Assembly: GCA_964293585.1 (NCBI GenBank)
Contig: CAXYYS010000071.1
Location: forward strand, 1 to 8,826
DNA length: 8,826 bases
Direction: 5' to 3'
DNA from: JAKVKY01 sp964293585
GTDB taxonomy: Bacteria; Bacillota; Negativicutes; Acidaminococcales; Acidaminococcaceae
Made by a program: the position numbers and the translations under genes. The notes beneath the pieces were generated by a model that made no database searches, had not been told where the DNA came from, and worked only from the letters and a program-made list of their open reading frames with translations. This document shows, piece after piece, positions 6,149 through 8,826 of the stretch. Each line of letters opens with the position of its first letter. Position 1 is the stretch's first letter.

Positions 6149-7567
6149 ATGAAAAACAACAAAAACAGCGATTCCCAAGCCCTGATCCTGCGTGCCGAAA
6201 CCATACCCAGCACCGGCAAAAAAGTGGTCCATCTGACCAAGATGATACGCATCGCCGCCAGGGCCACAAAAAATTTTACCGACTGCGAGCTGCACCTGGA
6301 CGCGCTGCTCAGCTGCAAAGGCGCCCTAATCCTGGAAAATTGCACGCTCTACTACAACGAAAGCAAAAGTTCCGGCCTCATCGTGCTCCAGGAAGGCGCG
6401 TCCCTGACCTTAAAGAACTGCGAAGTTATTTGCCGTGGTTATGATGAAAATCCTTTCATCACCGGCCAGGGCGCCAACGATTTTCTGTTTACCGGCTGCA
6501 CTTTTAAGGACTGTACCTATTTTCTTAACGTGGAAACTATGGCGCATAGTTTTACCCTGCAGGACTGCCAGCTTTATAACTGCGGCAATATTTTTATGCG
6601 GGTGTTCCTGGACGAGGAAGCCCGGGGAGAAATCAGCCGCTGCGCCGTCGCGAGCAAAGAGCTGGCGCCCTTCAACCTGCATCGCGTAGGCTCCGGGATA
6701 AACACCGGCACCCTGTTTAGCATTGATTCCAGCGGCGCCTGGAACGTCAGCGATGTCCAGGTAGATGTGTCCGCCGCTTTCCAGAAACAGCTGACCAAGC
6801 ACCGCCTGCGCCTCAATTATTTTGACTGCGGTACCGCAGCTTTCACAGATTGTACTTTTGCCGGAGCGGGCAGCTGCCTGGAAAGCGCAGCCGGTACCAT
6901 TAAGAACTGCCGCTTCAAAGACTGCAGCCAGGTCATCGTCACCATGAGCAGCGGTTACGACTACGATGACGACGTAAGCCGCCCCACGCTGGAAGACTGT
7001 ATCTTTGAGCACTGCACGGAAGTCCTGAGCCTGGATGCCCGCAGCCTGGTCACCGGCTGCCAGTTCTTAAACTGCTACGACCGGCTCATCGTCCCCGAAA
7101 ACGACCCCAACAGCGGCGACGTGGAAATTGAATTCTGCGAATTCCACAACCTCAGCTATCTGACGCCCCAGGAAGACCCGGACTTTGGCTCTTTTACCTG
7201 CAAAAATTGCTACGAATATTATGGCAGCGATGCCTGCATCAACCTGCAGTACAATGACGACGATTACTTTTCTAACCAGATTAAAAATTGCGTCTTTGAC
7301 GGCGTGCAGCTGGGCGAAAATCTTTATCTGATCCAGGCCCTGGGCAATGCCGACTACACCCTGCTCACGGAAAAATTAAAACGCAGCAAGCCGGTTGGCA
7401 CCGTGGCCGAACTGGAAAACGTCATCTTTAAAGACTGCAGCACCCAGGACGACAGCGGCAAGATCATCAAAACCGACCTGGTGTACGACACCTTCCTGAG
7501 CTCTGACGTGGACAACGCCGCCATCTATTTAAAAAACTGCAAAGGTTTGCCGGAGGAAAACGAATAA
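6149..7567 (+). CDS. Cytosolic Cys-rich right-handed beta-helix repeat protein
   Basis: The 472-residue product is built of short coils with a recurring pattern: a hydrophobic residue, Asn/Asp/Gly before Cys, an alternating residue, Phe/Leu, and often another Cys 5 later. Examples are LENCTLYYN, FTGCTFKDCTYF, LQDCQLYNCGNIF, IKNCRFKDCSQV, LEDCIFEHCTEV, VTGCQFLNCYDR and IKNCVFDGV, about 14 copies between residues 43 and 464. That is typical of right-handed parallel beta-helices (pectate-lyase-like/NosD-like folds). There is no signal peptide or membrane segment and no recognised catalytic motif, so the Cys-rich coils probably sit in the reducing cytoplasm. ATG 6149 is chosen for the GGAGG 8 bases upstream; a longer frame from TTG 5963 would cross the terminator and lacks a ribosome binding site. 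It leads a likely operon with the Sel1 gene 44 bases downstream. Function unknown; a binding scaffold is the safest guess. Confidence 0.75.
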   Translation: MKNNKNSDSQALILRAETIPSTGKKVVHLTKMIRIAARATKNFTDCELHLDALLSCKGALILENCTLYYNESKSSGLIVLQEGASLTLKNCEVICRGYDENPFITGQGANDFLFTGCTFKDCTYFLNVETMAHSFTLQDCQLYNCGNIFMRVFLDEEARGEISRCAVASKELAPFNLHRVGSGINTGTLFSIDSSGAWNVSDVQVDVSAAFQKQLTKHRLRLNYFDCGTAAFTDCTFAGAGSCLESAAGTIKNCRFKDCSQVIVTMSSGYDYDDDVSRPTLEDCIFEHCTEVLSLDARSLVTGCQFLNCYDRLIVPENDPNSGDVEIEFCEFHNLSYLTPQEDPDFGSFTCKNCYEYYGSDACINLQYNDDDYFSNQIKNCVFDGVQLGENLYLIQALGNADYTLLTEKLKRSKPVGTVAELENVIFKDCSTQDDSGKIIKTDLVYDTFLSSDVDNAAIYLKNCKGLPEENE

Positions 7568-7611
7568 CTGTCTAAGGCAGATGCTAAGATAGGTCATAAG
7601 GAGGACTTACC

Positions 7612-8211
7612 ATGAGAGTATCCCAGGAATTTCAAAAAACACATGCAGAAATCGTAGAACGCTGGCACAAATTATTACACGGCGCCCGCCGCGGTAATAT
7701 CCGCTGCCAGTTTCAGCTGGGACAACTGTATGAGTCCGACCAGCTAGGCGATCCTGACTGCGAAGCAGCCCGCTTGTGGTACCACCTGGCCGCCAAAAAT
7801 TGCAAAAAGTATGCCATTTTAAACAACCCGGAAGCACAATACATCTTAGCCTATGCCGAGTATTTTTACGGTGACGGCCGCAACGGCATGGACGAAGGCC
7901 GGGACTGGTTTAAAAAATCCGCCGCCAAAGGCTATGCCCCCGCTCAATATATGCTGGGCCTGTTCTTTTACGACGGCAACGGCATGGAATATGATTGTAT
8001 CCGCGCCGCGTTTTGGTGGTATAAGGCCGCCGTGCAAGGCCACGCAGATTCACAGTGCAGCCTGGCCAAACTTTATTACCGCGGTGAAGGCGGCGTCCCC
8101 AAGGACGAGAAGGAAGCCATGTACTGGTACAAAGCCGCCGCAGATGGCGGCAACACCGAAGCGCAGTATATCTTAGGCGCCTACGCCCAGGACTTTTACA
8201 GAGGAGAGTGA
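7612..8211 (+). CDS. Sel1-like repeat (SLR/TPR-type) protein
   Basis: The 199-residue product holds about four Sel1-like repeats of 36 residues: roughly 28-63, 73-107, 108-144 and 145-180, with the start of a fifth. Each has the family pattern A-x-x-x-L-G-x-x-Y and then G-x-x-x-x-x-A-x-x-W-Y-x-x-A-A, clearest in AQYMLGLFFYDGNG and EAMYWYKAAADGG. Such helical arrays bind partner proteins rather than catalyse. The first repeat pair is spaced by an extra stretch around residues 63-74. No signal peptide is visible, so a cytosolic adaptor is likely. ATG 7612 follows AAGGAGG by 7 bases. The gene lies 44 bases after the beta-helix gene and 4 bases before the small membrane gene, so the three are probably co-transcribed. 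Confidence 0.85.
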   Translation: MRVSQEFQKTHAEIVERWHKLLHGARRGNIRCQFQLGQLYESDQLGDPDCEAARLWYHLAAKNCKKYAILNNPEAQYILAYAEYFYGDGRNGMDEGRDWFKKSAAKGYAPAQYMLGLFFYDGNGMEYDCIRAAFWWYKAAVQGHADSQCSLAKLYYRGEGGVPKDEKEAMYWYKAAADGGNTEAQYILGAYAQDFYRGE

Positions 8212-8215
8212 GCAC

Positions 8216-8497
8216 ATGAGCTTTTTAGAAAAGCTGGAACAGATTTCCGCACAGCTGGAAAAGTTTTATGACCAGGTCATATTCTTTACCCGGGAAACCA
8301 TCAGCATCGAAGTCGCTGCCATCCTGAGCACCATCATCCCCTGCCAAAATATCGTCCTGGGCGTCCCCTTTGTCTCCATGTCCACCCCGGCCTACGTGCT
8401 GAACCTGTTCATCGCCGGGGCCGTGGGCGCCATCCTTAAAAGCATGCTGGATAGCGCCAAATATAAATACCGTCCCGAAAACCGGGACGGTAAGTAA
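8216..8497 (+). CDS. Small membrane protein of unknown function
   Basis: The 93-residue product starts with a charged, amphipathic helix (about 1-20), followed by two hydrophobic segments (about 31-55 and 60-76) and a Lys/Arg-rich end. It looks like a small helical-hairpin inner-membrane protein; no family is recognised. Its ribosome binding site GAGGAGAG (8201-8207) lies inside the last codons of the Sel1 gene, and its ATG follows that stop by 4 bases, so translation is coupled. The last codons form a strong hairpin (8469-8491) just before the TAA at 8495. The reading frame continues past the TAA for 61 further codons with another membrane segment (8498-8683), so this gene may be split by a stop. 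A function as a membrane anchor for the Sel1 or beta-helix protein is inference. Confidence 0.65.
   Translation: MSFLEKLEQISAQLEKFYDQVIFFTRETISIEVAAILSTIIPCQNIVLGVPFVSMSTPAYVLNLFIAGAVGAILKSMLDSAKYKYRPENRDGK
8468..8492. repeat. Strong inverted repeat over the 3' end of the small membrane gene
   Basis: ACCGTCCCG (8469-8477) pairs perfectly with CGGGACGGT (8483-8491) across a 5-base loop, with one more T-A pair outside. No T-run follows on the plus strand, so it is not a classic rightward terminator. On the minus strand it is followed by ATTTATATTT and could weakly end leftward transcripts from the right-edge gene. It sits at the junction from GC-rich to AT-rich DNA. Confidence 0.6.
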
Positions 8498-8683
8498 GAT
8501 TACAGGGAAGAAGGGAAAAAGACGTTTACGTTTTTCGTTATCTGCCTACTCGTTTCCATCACCTTGTACTTTGCAAAAAAGATATTACGCGGTGTATTAG
8601 TAGAGTTGGTTACGTTATTTTTCAGATTACCTGGATACTTGATGGATATTGTTAAAGAGGGGAAAGAGAAGGTAAAAATTTGA
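8498..8683 (+). other. In-frame continuation of the small membrane gene beyond its stop (possible stop-split gene or separate short ORF)
   Basis: Directly after the TAA at 8495 the same frame runs 61 codons to TGA 8681. It encodes DYREEGKKTF, a hydrophobic membrane-like helix (FFVICLLVSITLYFA) and a Lys-rich amphipathic end (LMDIVKEGKEKVKI). It contains no ATG before codon 49, and a purine-rich AGGGAAGAAGGG has no start codon after it, so it is not an obvious independent gene. The composition is more AT-rich than the 93-codon part. It could be the rest of one longer membrane protein interrupted by a nonsense change, or a fragment of another gene joined here. Its end overlaps the convergent minus-strand ORF. 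Confidence 0.4.
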
Positions 8684-8826
8684 GTTTTTTATCTACTCCA
8701 CCGAGAAGATAAATTGCAAAACATAAAAACGTGATTAAAATCACTAATATTAAAATGCTGCTTGAATTGTTTACTAAAATTGCAAGTTCAAATTGAACAC
8801 CTTTAACCAAATAATTTAAGCTGCAT
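8652..8826 (-). CDS. 3' end of a minus-strand membrane protein gene entering from the right edge (partial)
   Basis: Read leftward from the right edge, the frame is open for 57 codons and ends at the TAA at 8654-8652. The peptide contains NYLVKGVQFELAILV, a strongly hydrophobic segment of about 20 residues (ILILVILITFLCFAIYLL) and a short basic end (GGVDKKLKFLPSLSPL). That fits the C-terminal transmembrane helix of a larger or small membrane protein. The start lies outside the window and no family can be named. It overlaps the convergent plus-strand frame by 32 bases, so one of the two may not be expressed. AT-rich DNA makes chance hydrophobic frames more likely, which limits confidence. Confidence 0.4.
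   Translation of the reverse strand, partial: CSLNYLVKGVQFELAILVNNSSSILILVILITFLCFAIYLLGGVDKKLKFLPSLSPL

Noticed and set aside
6410..7012. 200-codon minus-strand frame opposite the beta-helix gene
   Set aside because: It is explained by the regular codon pattern of the repeat protein on the plus strand; no start site or domain supports it.
7853..8176. 107-codon plus-strand frame inside the Sel1-repeat gene
   Set aside because: It lies entirely within a clear Sel1-repeat gene in another frame and has no ribosome binding site.
8688..8713. Hairpin TTTATCT/AGATAAA with an inner CTC/GAG as a terminator for the right-end ORFs
   Set aside because: No T-run follows it on either strand, and it lies inside the minus-strand reading frame.
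8731..8798. Short inverted repeats GTGATT/AATCAC and GTTCAA/TTGAAC as operators or an attachment site
   Set aside because: Six-base arms are common in AT-rich DNA, and both lie inside an open minus-strand frame.
1..8826. CRISPR array, tRNA or rRNA gene, insertion sequence
   Set aside because: No regularly spaced direct repeats, no tRNA cloverleaf or rRNA-like stretch, and no transposase-like product were seen by eye.

Overview
The window looks like a chromosomal accessory region of a Bacillota-type bacterium. Genes start behind strong AGGAGG-like ribosome binding sites, hairpin plus T-run terminators are common, and the PHP/DnaE-type polymerase domains resemble those of Gram-positive bacteria. 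The Cys-rich cytosolic repeat protein would suit an anaerobe, possibly Negativicutes or Clostridia, but that placement is inference. The middle (about 1,940-8,490) is GC-richer. Both ends (1-560 and 8,500-8,826) are clearly AT-rich, so the window probably spans pieces of different origin.

Layout, left to right: (1) the 3' part of an AT-rich PD-(D/E)XK nuclease-like gene, open upstream to an in-frame TGA at 10-12, followed by a terminator; (2) a monocistronic HicB-type antitoxin gene with no HicA, whose promoter spacer is a perfect 20-bp palindrome; (3) a bidirectional terminator shared with a convergent minus-strand gene for a conserved zinc-ribbon protein of unknown function; (4) a divergent intergenic region with a terminator-like hairpin and near-identical ribosome-binding-site/start blocks in front of both flanking genes; (5) a tightly overlapping pair encoding an MBL/beta-CASP RNase J-like nuclease and a 922-residue DnaE-like protein; (6) a probable terminator, a structured leader, and a three-gene run encoding a Cys-rich beta-helix protein, a Sel1-repeat protein and a small membrane protein; (7) an AT-rich right end with an in-frame continuation of the small membrane gene and the end of a minus-strand membrane-protein gene running in from outside.

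The most unusual content is the overlapping pair. The second gene is a full PHP-palm-fingers DnaE relative that appears to have lost the catalytic Asp residues of the polymerase and several metal ligands of the PHP domain, so it looks like a pseudo-polymerase. It is translationally coupled to a beta-CASP nuclease that keeps its metal-binding motifs. A catalytically dead polymerase acting as a nucleic-acid-binding scaffold for a nuclease is a plausible but unproven reading. The downstream beta-helix, Sel1 and membrane-protein genes form a second unit made of repeat scaffolds and a membrane anchor, with no recognised enzyme.
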